Shown here piece by piece: positions 22,291 to 30,950 of a stretch of 64,000 nucleotides of DNA. The position numbers were made by a program, and so were the translations under genes. Positions within the stretch are counted from its first letter, which is position 1. Every line of letters begins with the position of its first letter. The stretch is taken from NCBI RefSeq assembly GCF_003574295.1, contig NZ_BHGK01000001.1, positions 1,488,001 through 1,552,000 of the forward strand. The letters are read 5' to 3'. Source of the stretch: Mediterraneibacter butyricigenes. GTDB lineage: Bacteria; Bacillota; Clostridia; Lachnospirales; Lachnospiraceae. Under the pieces are notes generated by a model. The model saw only the letters and a list, made by a program, of their open reading frames with translations, was not told the DNA's origin and did no database searches.

Positions 22291-23358
22291 CTATTTCTCA
22301 TCCAGAGCTGGCTCGATCAGAATCTTGTAGAAGAATTCCGAATGATCTGCCATGATCTTCACTGCATCATATGTCTTAGACAGCGGCAGTCTGTGGGAAA
22401 TGATCGGTGCTGTCTTGATCTTTCCGCTGCTCAGTGCTTCAAGAGCGATATCCCATGCGTTGTGTGGAAGTCTCTTGAATTCGAAACTCCATGTACCTTT
22501 GATGGTGATCTGTCCACGAAGGATTTTCTCGTATGTCGGGTTGGTGATTTCCAGAGATTTTGTCGGTCTTCCTACCAGTCCCATACGTCCGCCGCTCTTT
22601 AACAGTGCGATTGCCTGATTGAATACAACACCTGCTCCGGATGCCTCGAATACAGCGTCCAGTCCATTGCCGTTTGTCTTTTCTTTAATAATTGCTTCTG
22701 CATCTTCTTCAGCACTGCAGATTGCATCTACCAGACCCATTTCCTTTGCAACTGCAACTTTCTTCGGATCCAGATCGATTGCGAATACATGAGCTGCTCC
22801 AAATGCCTTTGCCCACTGTGCTACGAAGATACCGATTGCTCCCAGTCCGTATACAGCTACGTCTTCTCCAACCTTTACTTCGTTGTTGGATACTACATGG
22901 AGTGCAACAGAGATCGGCTCCAGGAATGCAACAGATTCTTCATCTACATTATCCGGTACGAATACCAGGTTCTTCTCCGGTACTTTTACATACTCAGCGA
23001 AACCACCATCATTTCTGGATCCCAGAAAATCATAATGCTCGCACAGAGCAAACTGTCCAACTTCACAGAATTTACAGGTACGGCATGGAATCAACGGAAT
23101 AACTGCAACTCTCTTACCGATGATGTCTTTAGATACGCTTTCTCCAACTTCAGTGATTGTGCCACCAAATTCATGTCCCGGAATGGTCGGGAAGTGATAA
23201 GTTCCCTGTGTCAGAACACGCGGGATATCAGATCCGCATACTCCACAGGCAGATACTTTTACCAGAACATCTTCTGCTCCAAGTTCCGGTATCGGAACCT
23301 GCTCATATCTTAAATCATTAGGGGCATGTAAGTTAGCTGCGTACATCATTTTCTGCAT
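22291..23358 (-). CDS. Zinc-dependent polyol-phosphate dehydrogenase (GatD-like)
   Basis: A 355-aa medium-chain dehydrogenase. It has a catalytic zinc site (CGVCGSDIPRV near residue 40 and GHEFGG near 66), a structural zinc loop with four Cys (CRTCKFCEVGQFALC, about 97-111), and the NAD(P) site GLGAIG (about 173-178). The SDIPR signature and overall pattern resemble galactitol-1-phosphate 5-dehydrogenase (GatD). GGAGGAG precedes the ATG. It is in the leftward PTS island next to a SIS isomerase, so a phosphorylated polyol is the likely substrate; which one is unknown. Confidence 0.85.
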   Translation of the reverse strand: MQKMMYAANLHAPNDLRYEQVPIPELGAEDVLVKVSACGVCGSDIPRVLTQGTYHFPTIPGHEFGGTITEVGESVSKDIIGKRVAVIPLIPCRTCKFCEVGQFALCEHYDFLGSRNDGGFAEYVKVPEKNLVFVPDNVDEESVAFLEPISVALHVVSNNEVKVGEDVAVYGLGAIGIFVAQWAKAFGAAHVFAIDLDPKKVAVAKEMGLVDAICSAEEDAEAIIKEKTNGNGLDAVFEASGAGVVFNQAIALLKSGGRMGLVGRPTKSLEITNPTYEKILRGQITIKGTWSFEFKRLPHNAWDIALEALSSGKIKTAPIISHRLPLSKTYDAVKIMADHSEFFYKILIEPALDEK

Positions 23359-23432
23359 AATAAACTCCTCCGTTTATGCTGAAACTTTTTTATTTCTAAT
23401 TTTATCTTTCTTATTTATTGAATTTCAAAACC

Positions 23433-23993
23433 TTATTCCAGGTTTGCGTGCTTTCTCCAGAGGCTGTGTAAGTCTGTAATTCCTTCTTTGTCTACGATCA
23501 ACAGTGCGATCATATCTCCGAGAAGAAGCAGACTCTGCTCAAACAAGCTGCTCATTACCTGGTTTGATTTTATCTCATCCGGAAGATCCAGTTTGGTGCT
23601 GCATGGGATTCTTACGAACAGATCTTCGTAAGGAGTCATACTGCTGTTTGCATTGGATCCGATATGCGCGATCTTTGCATTATATTTCTTTGCAATCTTA
23701 ACGATAGCAACCGGAACTGCACTTTCTCCGGATCCTGATCCAACGATCAGAAGGTCTTTGTCTGTGATTGCAGGCTCATCGATAGCACCAACAAAGTTTG
23801 CCTCGATTCCAAGATGGTTCAGTCTCTTTGTGAAAGCCTGAAGCATCAGAAGCACTCTTCCCACGCCAACTACGAATACCTTTTCGGCGCTACAGATCAT
23901 CTCTGTCAGCTCTACTACCTGTTTTTCATCTACTGTATCAAACACGCCCTGAAGTTCGCTTAAAACGGTCTGTTTTGCCTGTGTAAAATCCAT
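23433..23993 (-). CDS. SIS-domain sugar-phosphate isomerase (6-phospho-3-hexuloisomerase-like)
   Basis: A single SIS domain of 186 aa. VFVVGVGRVLLMLQAFTKRL and IVGSGSGES form the sugar-phosphate site. The C-terminal SNQVMSSLFEQSLLLLGD closely matches the QPMxxLFEQ segment of 6-phospho-3-hexuloisomerases (HxlB/PHI), whose Glu is catalytic. ATG 23993 is chosen because AGGAGG (24004-24009) is 10 bp upstream. Such an enzyme would turn a 3-ketohexose 6-phosphate into fructose 6-phosphate, which fits a pathway in which the adjacent dehydrogenases oxidise a hexitol phosphate. Arabinose-5-phosphate isomerase is a less likely alternative because CBS domains are absent. Confidence 0.82.
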   Translation of the reverse strand: MDFTQAKQTVLSELQGVFDTVDEKQVVELTEMICSAEKVFVVGVGRVLLMLQAFTKRLNHLGIEANFVGAIDEPAITDKDLLIVGSGSGESAVPVAIVKIAKKYNAKIAHIGSNANSSMTPYEDLFVRIPCSTKLDLPDEIKSNQVMSSLFEQSLLLLGDMIALLIVDKEGITDLHSLWRKHANLE

Positions 23994-24120
23994 GAATCTT
24001 ATTCCTCCTACCGATTCATCCTCTGATTCAGCCGATTTCACTCTCCGACTCTTCCGAAAATTTCCATCATCTTCTGTCAGAGATTGTCCATCGCCTTTTC
24101 CTCAGATTTCTTTTATTACT

Positions 24121-24423
24121 CTATCGATTTTCTTCAATTAACTTTATAAAAGATGCCTTGTAACGGGATACGTCTGTTGTCAGAGTCAATCCCACCTGGT
24201 TGATGGTAAACAGCTGATTGATGGACCAGTCGAAGATTCCAAGCAGGAATACAGGATCCTGCAACACTTCCGGCTTGTCTGCGATCAGTTCATTCATCTT
24301 CATATCCAGCGCTGCAAAGTTCTTCTGGAACTTTTTCAGGTATCCTTTTTGAATACTGTCTTCTCCCAGGATATCTGTGATATGTTCTGTGATATATTTG
24401 TTGAAATCGATTTTCTTCTTCAC
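24121..24423 (-). CDS. Uncharacterised 100-aa protein in the PTS operon
   Basis: A predicted soluble, mostly helical protein of 100 residues with no family I recognise. It begins KKKIDFNKYITEHITDIL and is rich in Lys and Leu. There is no signal peptide and no Cys or His cluster. It sits between two catabolic enzymes in the same direction, 14 bp downstream of the second GatD-like gene, so it is probably co-expressed. It may be a small accessory or regulatory subunit; the sequence does not say more. Confidence 0.7.
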   Translation of the reverse strand: MKKKIDFNKYITEHITDILGEDSIQKGYLKKFQKNFAALDMKMNELIADKPEVLQDPVFLLGIFDWSINQLFTINQVGLTLTTDVSRYKASFIKLIEENR

Positions 24424-24437
24424 GTTTTATATTCTCC

Positions 24438-25496
24438 TTACTCGTTGTCAAGAGCAGCACTGTAAATTGCTTTACAGATAACGATCTCGTGATCGTGGAT
24501 CTGATCGAAGAGTTTCTTCATTCCCTCGATACCAGCCTTGTGTGTGATCAGGTCACCTACCTCCAGTTTTCCTTCACTGATCATCTGTACCGTGTATTTC
24601 CACTCATTGATCGGTGTCTCAGAATAGCTGGAGTTCCAGATTCCAAGCATGTTCAGTTCTTTTCTCAGGATCAGGCTGTGGTTTGCCAGTTCGATCTTTG
24701 TATCAGTATGCGGGTTACCCATCCATACAAGATTTCCACCGATTCTTGTACACTGGATTGCATTGTTCAATCCTGCAGAGCTTCCTGTTCCTTCTACAAC
24801 AACGTCCATTCCACGTCCGTTTGTCATTTCATTGACACGTGCTACTACATCTTCTTTGATACTGTTGATTACAGTAAATCCTCTATCTTCTGCAAATTTT
24901 ACTTTTACATCATCAATATCTACCAGTGCAACTTCTTTTGCTCCAAAGATTTTTGCCCATCTTGCCATCATAATACCGATCGGGCCTGCTCCGAAGATCA
25001 ATACAGTCTGTCCTGCATTTACTCCACCTCTTCTCAGTGCATGCTGAGCAACACAGGCCGGCTCTGTCATACACAGCTCTTCCAGGTTGATATCCTGATT
25101 CTGAGCTTCTACAAGGTGCCAACGGGACGGTACCAGACAATACTGAGCGAATCCACCGTTGTTACGGGATCCTAAGTATCCATAGTTCTGGCACTGGCAG
25201 TAATTTCCAATTTCACATGGGTCACAATTGCGGCATGGAATCAACGGGAATACAGCAACTTTCTTACCGATCACATCTTTGTCTTTCTCGTTACCTACTG
25301 CTACAACTTCTCCGGAAAATTCATGTCCTGTTACTACCGGATATACTCTTGTTCCCAATTCGTATACACGCGGAATATCGGAACCACAAATTCCACAGGC
25401 ACCGATTTTTACAAGAATCTCATCACCCTTCGGTGTTGGTGTCTCAATCTCTTCACATCTGAAATCATTAATTGCGTGTAATACCATTGCTTTCAT
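24438..25496 (-). CDS. Second zinc-dependent polyol-phosphate dehydrogenase (GatD-like)
   Basis: A 352-aa medium-chain dehydrogenase similar in layout to the one at 22291. It has CGICGSDIPRV (catalytic Zn, about 35-45), GHEFSGE, a four-Cys structural Zn loop CRNCDPCEIGNYCQC and the Rossmann motif GAGPIG. The SDIPR motif is shared, so the two genes probably act on related phosphorylated polyols or on successive steps. The ATG at 25496 follows GAGAGG. A long leader (174 bp) with a strong hairpin separates it from the EIIB gene. Confidence 0.85.
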   Translation of the reverse strand: MKAMVLHAINDFRCEEIETPTPKGDEILVKIGACGICGSDIPRVYELGTRVYPVVTGHEFSGEVVAVGNEKDKDVIGKKVAVFPLIPCRNCDPCEIGNYCQCQNYGYLGSRNNGGFAQYCLVPSRWHLVEAQNQDINLEELCMTEPACVAQHALRRGGVNAGQTVLIFGAGPIGIMMARWAKIFGAKEVALVDIDDVKVKFAEDRGFTVINSIKEDVVARVNEMTNGRGMDVVVEGTGSSAGLNNAIQCTRIGGNLVWMGNPHTDTKIELANHSLILRKELNMLGIWNSSYSETPINEWKYTVQMISEGKLEVGDLITHKAGIEGMKKLFDQIHDHEIVICKAIYSAALDNE

Positions 25497-25609
25497 AATC
25501 TTACTCTTCCTCTCTCTAATTCGTACGAATAAACTATTTCCAATAACTTCCTGTACATTTTACCTGAATGTACCTCTATTCTTCTCTTATCCTTAACCTT
25601 TACGTGGAA

Positions 25610-25647
25610 GAGACTGCCTTGGAAGCTTTCGCCTCAAGAACAGTCTC
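25610..25647 (-). promoter_or_regulatory. Strong GAAA-loop hairpin between EIIB and dehydrogenase genes
   Basis: On the minus strand GAGACTG pairs with CAGTCTC, CTTG with CAAG, and AGGC with GCTT around a GAAA tetraloop, with small bulges. No U-run follows, so it is not a simple terminator. It could be a processing or mRNA-stabilising stem or a regulatory RNA element. Confidence 0.6.
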
Positions 25648-25670
25648 CAATTTTAGCTTTCAGCTGATTC

Positions 25671-26138
25671 TTAGATGTCTTTCAGTTCGTAGCGCTTTTC
25701 AGCCGGAATGATCTGAATTGCAACATCGATTCCCTTTGCCTGGAAATCTTTAATGCACTGACGCTCTTCCGGAGAAGCAGATACATTCTTATAAAGAGTG
25801 GTACGCTCTGCGTTCTTTCCCATTCCTCCGATGTTGACTGCCTTGATGTCGATTCCAGCATCGACAATCTTTCTCAGGCTCAGTGGGGATTTGCAAAGGA
25901 TATAACTCGGAACTTTCAGTCCTTCCTGAAGTTTAGCTACTGCATCATCTTCAGATAAAGCAACTACCTTTACTCCCTTCGGAGCAGCATTCTGAAGAAC
26001 AAACAACATAAAGTCGTCTTTTGCAACTCTGTCATCAACAACGATGATCTCGTCTGCACGCAGTGTCTTCATCCAGGCTGTCATAACCTGTCCATGGATC
26101 AAACGATCGTCTACTCTTACCAACAATAAATTTTCCAT
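25671..26138 (-). CDS. PTS mannose/fructose/sorbose-family EIIB
   Basis: A 155-aa cytoplasmic EIIB that receives phosphate from EIIA and passes it to the incoming sugar. The phosphorylated His is H15 in VRVDDRLIHGQV, the family signature. It is 43 bp downstream of the EIIA gene. Unlike many members, A and B are separate proteins here rather than an AB fusion. Confidence 0.95.
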   Translation of the reverse strand: MENLLLVRVDDRLIHGQVMTAWMKTLRADEIIVVDDRVAKDDFMLFVLQNAAPKGVKVVALSEDDAVAKLQEGLKVPSYILCKSPLSLRKIVDAGIDIKAVNIGGMGKNAERTTLYKNVSASPEERQCIKDFQAKGIDVAIQIIPAEKRYELKDI

Positions 26139-26181
26139 ACTATCGTCTCCTTATATTGTGAATTTTTAGGGTTGCCAAATT

Positions 26182-26577
26182 TTAACCAATTGCAATCTGA
26201 TCGATTCCGTTGCCGGCCTCATTCAGTGCATTGTCAAAAATCTCATCAATCTTTCCATTGCTTCTGTCATCGAATACAATGCTCATCAACATTGGAAGAT
26301 TCATTCCTGTTGCAACTTTGATATTTTTTCCTTTAAATACCAATCCGGCACTTCTGTTGTAAGGAGTACCACCCTTTAAGTCTGTCAGAACGATCACACC
26401 ATTTCCGTCATCTACCTTATCGATGGCAGCTTCCAGAATTTCGTCATATTCTTCTGCAGATACGCCGGGACGAAGAGGAGCTACTTCACAGTTCTCGATC
26501 TCTCCGGTAAACATCTCCGTTGTTCCTTTTAAACCAACGCAAAATTCCCCATGACTTGCAATCACAATTCCTATCAT
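26182..26577 (-). CDS. PTS mannose/fructose/sorbose-family EIIA
   Basis: A 131-aa EIIA. H9 in IASHG is the phosphorylation site, and VIVLTDLKGGTPYN is the conserved second motif. It takes phosphate from HPr and passes it to EIIB. A promoter-like element and a terminator lie between it and the upstream EIID gene, so EIIA and EIIB may be expressed partly independently of EIIC and EIID. Confidence 0.95.
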   Translation of the reverse strand: MIGIVIASHGEFCVGLKGTTEMFTGEIENCEVAPLRPGVSAEEYDEILEAAIDKVDDGNGVIVLTDLKGGTPYNRSAGLVFKGKNIKVATGMNLPMLMSIVFDDRSNGKIDEIFDNALNEAGNGIDQIAIG

Positions 26578-26616
26578 TTTAATTCCTCTTTTAAGCTCTT
26601 TCTAAATCCTAAATCC

Positions 26617-26644
26617 TCTATACAGGATAAATCCTGATCGGCAA
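26617..26644 (-). promoter_or_regulatory. Putative internal promoter before EIIA
   Basis: TTGCCG (26639-26644) and TATAGA (26617-26622) are spaced 16 bp on the minus strand, between the EIID terminator and the EIIA gene. Confidence 0.5.
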
Positions 26645-26673
26645 ATTGCCGTTGTTTTCGATGTTAAAAGTTT

Positions 26674-26700
26674 TAAAAAGGGGCTGCAAGGCAGCCCCCT
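26674..26700 (-). terminator. Intra-operon terminator after EIID
   Basis: GGGGCTGC pairs with GCAGCCCC around a 3-nt loop and is followed by TTTTTAAAA on the minus strand. It starts only 9 bp past the EIID stop and should end or attenuate the EIIC-EIID transcript before EIIA. Confidence 0.88.
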
Positions 26701-26708
26701 TATGTAAT

Positions 26709-27542
26709 TTATGCTGCTGTCTGACCAAGAATTCCAAGCAGTGAGCATACGATACCAAATACAAAGATAATACCGATTACTACTGTTGGGTTCATCTTCT
26801 TCTTTCCGATCATCCACCATACTAACATGGTGATAACAAGCGGAATGACACCAGGAAGCAGTGTATCGAACATATCCTGTACAACTACTTCTACATTACC
26901 TGACATAAACTTAAGCGGACAAGAAACCGTAACTCGTGAATATGCCATGTTTCCGACTACGATCAAACCTACAATAGAGAATGCTTCTGTGATACGATCG
27001 ATCACACCACTCTGCAGAAGCTGTACGATAGCGGAACGTCCCTGTTTGTAACCCAGCATAAAGCAGTTATATCCAAACAGGATCATAAGTACTTTGTAAA
27101 CAATTTCAAACATGATTGGTCCTGCATAGTTTCCATCAAGAGCGAAACTACAGCAGATACCTGCCAAGATCGGGTAACATACTGCCTGAGAAATTGTATC
27201 ACCGATACCAGCCATAGGTCCCATCAGACCAGTTCTCAGAGCGTTGACGTCTTCACCTGTGATTTCAGCGCCGTTAGCGATCTGCTCTTCCATGGAGATT
27301 GTAATACCGTGGATAACAGTACCCATCCATGACGGCTCTGTGTTGAAGAATACCATGTATTTCTTCAGTGCTTCAACCTGTTCCTCTTCAGTATCATACA
27401 GTTTTCTAACAACTGTGATCATCTGGTTTGTGTTACCAAGAGCCTGAAGACGTTCGTAGTTGTAACATGTCTCACTTGAATAAGTAAGTGCCCAAGCTTT
27501 CACGAGGGTCTTTTTGTCAAGCTGTTTCTTCAATTCTGCCAT
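26709..27542 (-). CDS. PTS mannose/fructose/sorbose-family EIID
   Basis: A 277-aa membrane subunit that forms the transport channel with EIIC. LVKAWALTYSSETCYNYERLQ at the N-terminus and the GPMAGIGDTISQAV segment (about 110-123) are EIID signatures. Hydrophobic segments occupy the second half, ending with a C-terminal helix. Its ATG abuts the EIIC stop codon, and GGAGG lies in the EIIC 3' end, so translation is coupled. Confidence 0.95.
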   Translation of the reverse strand: MAELKKQLDKKTLVKAWALTYSSETCYNYERLQALGNTNQMITVVRKLYDTEEEQVEALKKYMVFFNTEPSWMGTVIHGITISMEEQIANGAEITGEDVNALRTGLMGPMAGIGDTISQAVCYPILAGICCSFALDGNYAGPIMFEIVYKVLMILFGYNCFMLGYKQGRSAIVQLLQSGVIDRITEAFSIVGLIVVGNMAYSRVTVSCPLKFMSGNVEVVVQDMFDTLLPGVIPLVITMLVWWMIGKKKMNPTVVIGIIFVFGIVCSLLGILGQTAA

Positions 27543-28286
27543 TTATGCTTCCTCCTTTCCTGCTCCAAAGAAGTACATAATTACTGCGATACATGTACCG
27601 AATACGAACAAGGACATTGTATCCAGTCCAAGGTATACAGTAGCAAAGTAACCTACGAAGAAGAAAGCAATAAGCTTTTTCTTTCCGATGTAGTTCAACA
27701 GCATTGCAATACCTAATGCCGGCATGATGGAACCTACAAGGTTCAAAGCATCGATCAGCCACTGTGGAACTGCACTCAGAGCACTCTCAGCCCAGCTTGC
27801 TCCAAGAACAACCATCAGGAATGCAGGAATTCCATAAAGAACTGCTGCGGTTAAGAATGATGGTAAGTAGTTCATCAAACGTACCATTTTGATATTTCCT
27901 TTTTCAAGGAACTTATCAGCCTGGTGTACCCAGAGAGCATTGATTGTCATGTAAGCCTGGTTAATCAGGATACCTACAAGTGACAGTGTTACGGCAAATG
28001 TTGTTGCCATTGTCGGATCAGCACCAGACAGTACGGTAAGTGCTGTACCGAAGATACCTGCAACCATCAGGTTACCCGGCATAGATCCTCCAGCTGTAAT
28101 CCATCCAAGATAGGTCAGCTGAATGTATGCAGCTGCCTGCATACCTACCAAAGGTTCTCCCAGGATGACACCTGTCAGGAAACCTGACCAGATAGGATAA
28201 AGCCATGTCCTGGTAACAAGGTGGCAGAACCACCACTGGCTGCCGATAGCCAGAAGCGCGATTAATAACGCCTGCAAGTAAATCAT
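27543..28286 (-). CDS. PTS mannose/fructose/sorbose-family EIIC
   Basis: A 247-aa membrane subunit with about six to seven hydrophobic segments. It begins MIYLQALLIALLAIGSQWWF and contains GVILGEPLVGMQAAAYIQL, both typical of EIIC of the mannose family. GAGGAGG lies upstream of the ATG. It is 86 bp downstream of the small HPr gene. Substrate specificity cannot be read from sequence. Confidence 0.95.
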   Translation of the reverse strand: MIYLQALLIALLAIGSQWWFCHLVTRTWLYPIWSGFLTGVILGEPLVGMQAAAYIQLTYLGWITAGGSMPGNLMVAGIFGTALTVLSGADPTMATTFAVTLSLVGILINQAYMTINALWVHQADKFLEKGNIKMVRLMNYLPSFLTAAVLYGIPAFLMVVLGASWAESALSAVPQWLIDALNLVGSIMPALGIAMLLNYIGKKKLIAFFFVGYFATVYLGLDTMSLFVFGTCIAVIMYFFGAGKEEA

Positions 28287-28372
28287 AAGGACACCTCCTC
28301 AAAAAAATAGTAATAATAGAGTTATTTAATTACCGCAATCCCTTGCGAATAATTACAAAATCAGGATTCCGT

Positions 28373-28633
28373 TCAGTCTTTCTGTGAACGGATCAGCGCC
28401 AATACGCTGTCGAGAGCTTCTTTTTCATCGGCTCCCTCTGCCTGGATCTTCAGTTCTGTTCCCTGCATCAGTGCTGCAGTCAGAATCTGAAATGGATCTC
28501 TGGCATCAATTCTTTCATCTTCTTTGATGAATGTTACAGAACTTTGGTAGTTCTCCAGAAGTTCTTTCATTTGAGCAGCTACCCGAATGTGGATTCCCAT
28601 TCGGTTTGTAACAGTAAATTCAACTTCTTTCAT
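28373..28633 (-). CDS. Divergent HPr-like phosphocarrier with Asp46
   Basis: An 86-aa HPr-domain protein. The phosphorylatable His15 is kept (NRMGIHIRV), but Pro18 of the usual HARPA motif is Val. The regulatory serine at position 46 is replaced by Asp (IDARDPFQIL), so HPr kinase could not phosphorylate it there and the residue is negatively charged, like phospho-Ser. It lies between the PRD activator gene (24 bp) and EIIC, so it is likely a dedicated carrier for this PTS. A non-carrier regulatory role is possible. Confidence 0.88.
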   Translation of the reverse strand: MKEVEFTVTNRMGIHIRVAAQMKELLENYQSSVTFIKEDERIDARDPFQILTAALMQGTELKIQAEGADEKEALDSVLALIRSQKD

Positions 28634-28657
28634 CTCTTTTTCTCCGATCCGTAAAGA

Positions 28658-30709
28658 TTATTTCTTTTCTGCGATCATCCGAAGATTCTTATATAACACA
28701 TCTTCGTTTTGAGCTTCCAAAAGCCACTCTGTCTTTTCTTTGCTGTCGCAAACTTTTAAGATTTCTTTCAAGACTCCGAAATGTTCTTTTTCATCAACAG
28801 ATGCCAATACAAATAAAATGTATATCTTCTTATTATGAGGGAAATTAATTCCCCTCGGGATTGTCATCACCGAGACACCGGAACGGAACACACCGCTGGT
28901 ATCTTTTGCGTGAGTCAGATACACGCCATTGTCGAAGTAAAAATACGCTCCGTATAATTCTACATTTAATATGATAGAATCGATGTAATGACGATTGATG
29001 CTTCCGTCTGCAAGCAACGGATACGCCGCCTGGAACACTGCATCTCTCCAGCTCAGTGAAACATCCTTGTCTCCCAGACATTTCACCCGCTCTCTCGTAA
29101 GAAGCTGAGTCAGTGTAGAATTCTGGTCTGATCCGAAGAAATGATCTACGATACTTCTCACAGTACCGACTTGCTTCTTCTGGATATAAGGTTTGATCTG
29201 ATCAAACAGATCGTCACTTAAGCTGCTGACTTCATCTGCCCTGCTCTGCAGGACTTCATTTAATATATTAATATGGTCTGTATTGTCAAATTTCTTTGAG
29301 ATCAATACATATCCATCGTTAATATCGAGAACCTCTGTGGAAATCACCACTTCATATTTGTTCTTTTCCGCTTCTGTGTACTCTGCTTTGGTAAGAACTT
29401 CATGAATCTGTATCAGTGGGATATTGTCTTCAATCCGCTTTTTCAGATTTTCTCTTTTCTTCTCACTCTCGTCGCAGATCAACATACTGCTGTACCGATA
29501 TTTCTTTGCGGAAGTTCGATGCATATGGGAACTAAAATGAACTGCCAGATATGCGACTTCCTGATCGTCAATCGGACATTGGATGTCATGACTGAACCGA
29601 TCTGCAACCTTGCGGACCACATTGAAAAGCTCTTCTGCTTCCCGACGAATAATCGTCTCAAGCTCCGATCCGTCATTGATGCCGTAAATGTAACGGTAAC
29701 TGGAACGGCTCAGATGTTGGGTCAGATCTTCAATCAGTGAACCTCGCTTATCCATGGTCACACCAACCAGTGTCTCAAAATACCCGACCAGCTTTTCCGC
29801 AAGTTCTTCGAATATTTCCTCTGTTTCATTGTAAAGGTAATATTCTTTGTTCATTCTGCCGGCCAACAGATGAATACAGATGTAAGCTTTTTCATCATCC
29901 GACCGGTCTTTCATATATTTATCGATAATACCATATACATGGCTCCTGCACACATGATCGATGTTCACACAAACCAGAGCGCTTCCTGTTTTCTGTGGAA
30001 AATTCCACTTTGTATTCTCTCCGGTTTCACTAAAGTGAAGCATCAGTGCAAGTTTTTCGATGATACCTTTGTTATAATGTACTTCCAGTTCTTCTTCGAT
30101 CTTATGGAGAACTTCGATATGTCGTTTTACATCTTCATCCTGAAGGTAATCCAACATTCCATCTGAGATCAAACCGTAAATAGAAGAGATATAATACATG
30201 AAGACTTTTCGCTTCTCTAACTCTTCTCCATTGATCAGATATCCTTTCCCTGAAATAAATTCACACTCGATGTTATATTCCTTGAGTTTTTCTCTTACGA
30301 TCTTCATATCAATAAAAATTGTATTTTTACTGACCATAAGCTGTTCACTCAGATCATCCAGTGTACTGAATCCATTTCTCAGAACATTCTCACAGATAAT
30401 AACTGCACAGCGTTCTTCCTGAGTCAGCACGTAATTATATTCGCTGTCCTCTTTCTTGTTCTCCTGATCCAGAAGGTCCTTCAACCATTCCCGGTGCACA
30501 TCCATAAGCCGCACACCTTTGTGTTGTTTTGCTTCGATTGGAGGTAACTTGTCAAATTCAAACAAAGAATTGATCTTGTATATATCATATTGTGTCTGTC
30601 TTCTCGTCTGATCCAAAGACTCCGAAAGGCTCTTGATTGAAACAAACTCTGTTTCCTTCTCTAACTCCTGCAAGAGCTTGATGCATCTTCTGTCTATACT
30701 GACAAGCAT
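28658..30709 (-). CDS. PRD-containing PTS transcriptional regulator (MtlR/LicR-like)
   Basis: A 683-aa regulator. Apparent domains are an N-terminal HTH (about 5-60), a second HTH (about 85-145), PRD1 (about 190-295), PRD2 (about 305-410; QHLSRSSYR and VAYLAVHF supply conserved His), an EIIB-like region (about 425-510) and an EIIA-like domain (about 540-680; LTHAKD). The PTS would set its activity by phosphorylating the PRD and EIIA histidines. It is the first gene of the leftward PTS operon and very likely its activator. DNA-binding activator is preferred over antiterminator because the N-terminus is HTH-like and not a CAT RNA-binding domain. Confidence 0.9.
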   Translation of the reverse strand: MLVSIDRRCIKLLQELEKETEFVSIKSLSESLDQTRRQTQYDIYKINSLFEFDKLPPIEAKQHKGVRLMDVHREWLKDLLDQENKKEDSEYNYVLTQEERCAVIICENVLRNGFSTLDDLSEQLMVSKNTIFIDMKIVREKLKEYNIECEFISGKGYLINGEELEKRKVFMYYISSIYGLISDGMLDYLQDEDVKRHIEVLHKIEEELEVHYNKGIIEKLALMLHFSETGENTKWNFPQKTGSALVCVNIDHVCRSHVYGIIDKYMKDRSDDEKAYICIHLLAGRMNKEYYLYNETEEIFEELAEKLVGYFETLVGVTMDKRGSLIEDLTQHLSRSSYRYIYGINDGSELETIIRREAEELFNVVRKVADRFSHDIQCPIDDQEVAYLAVHFSSHMHRTSAKKYRYSSMLICDESEKKRENLKKRIEDNIPLIQIHEVLTKAEYTEAEKNKYEVVISTEVLDINDGYVLISKKFDNTDHINILNEVLQSRADEVSSLSDDLFDQIKPYIQKKQVGTVRSIVDHFFGSDQNSTLTQLLTRERVKCLGDKDVSLSWRDAVFQAAYPLLADGSINRHYIDSIILNVELYGAYFYFDNGVYLTHAKDTSGVFRSGVSVMTIPRGINFPHNKKIYILFVLASVDEKEHFGVLKEILKVCDSKEKTEWLLEAQNEDVLYKNLRMIAEKK

Positions 30710-30833
30710 TTACTCAACTCCCATCTCCCCTTCAACTGGTTGTTTATAAATATTTTATATTCATTTGTCATTTTTTATAATTGTAAATTCTTTTTGTATA
30801 AATTTCCATACACATTGTTGTACTATTGAATCT

Positions 30834-30870
30834 GCTAAAAAGTACAATTTTTATAATTGCACTTTTTAGC
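30834..30870. promoter_or_regulatory. Long inverted repeat between the divergent PTS and RpiR operons
   Basis: GCTAAAAAGT and ACTTTTTAGC flank CAATT and AATTG around a short AT loop (37 bp overall, one mismatch). It lies in the divergent promoter region. Copies of TTGTACTATT at 30818-30827 and 30884-30893 bracket it. It is probably an operator for one of the two flanking regulators. Confidence 0.5.
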
Positions 30871-30950
30871 AATTTTACTAGTTTGTACTATTTATTTTAA
30901 CACTTTTCAACTATAATAAGTATGTCAAATCAGCGAAAAGAGGTGATTTT

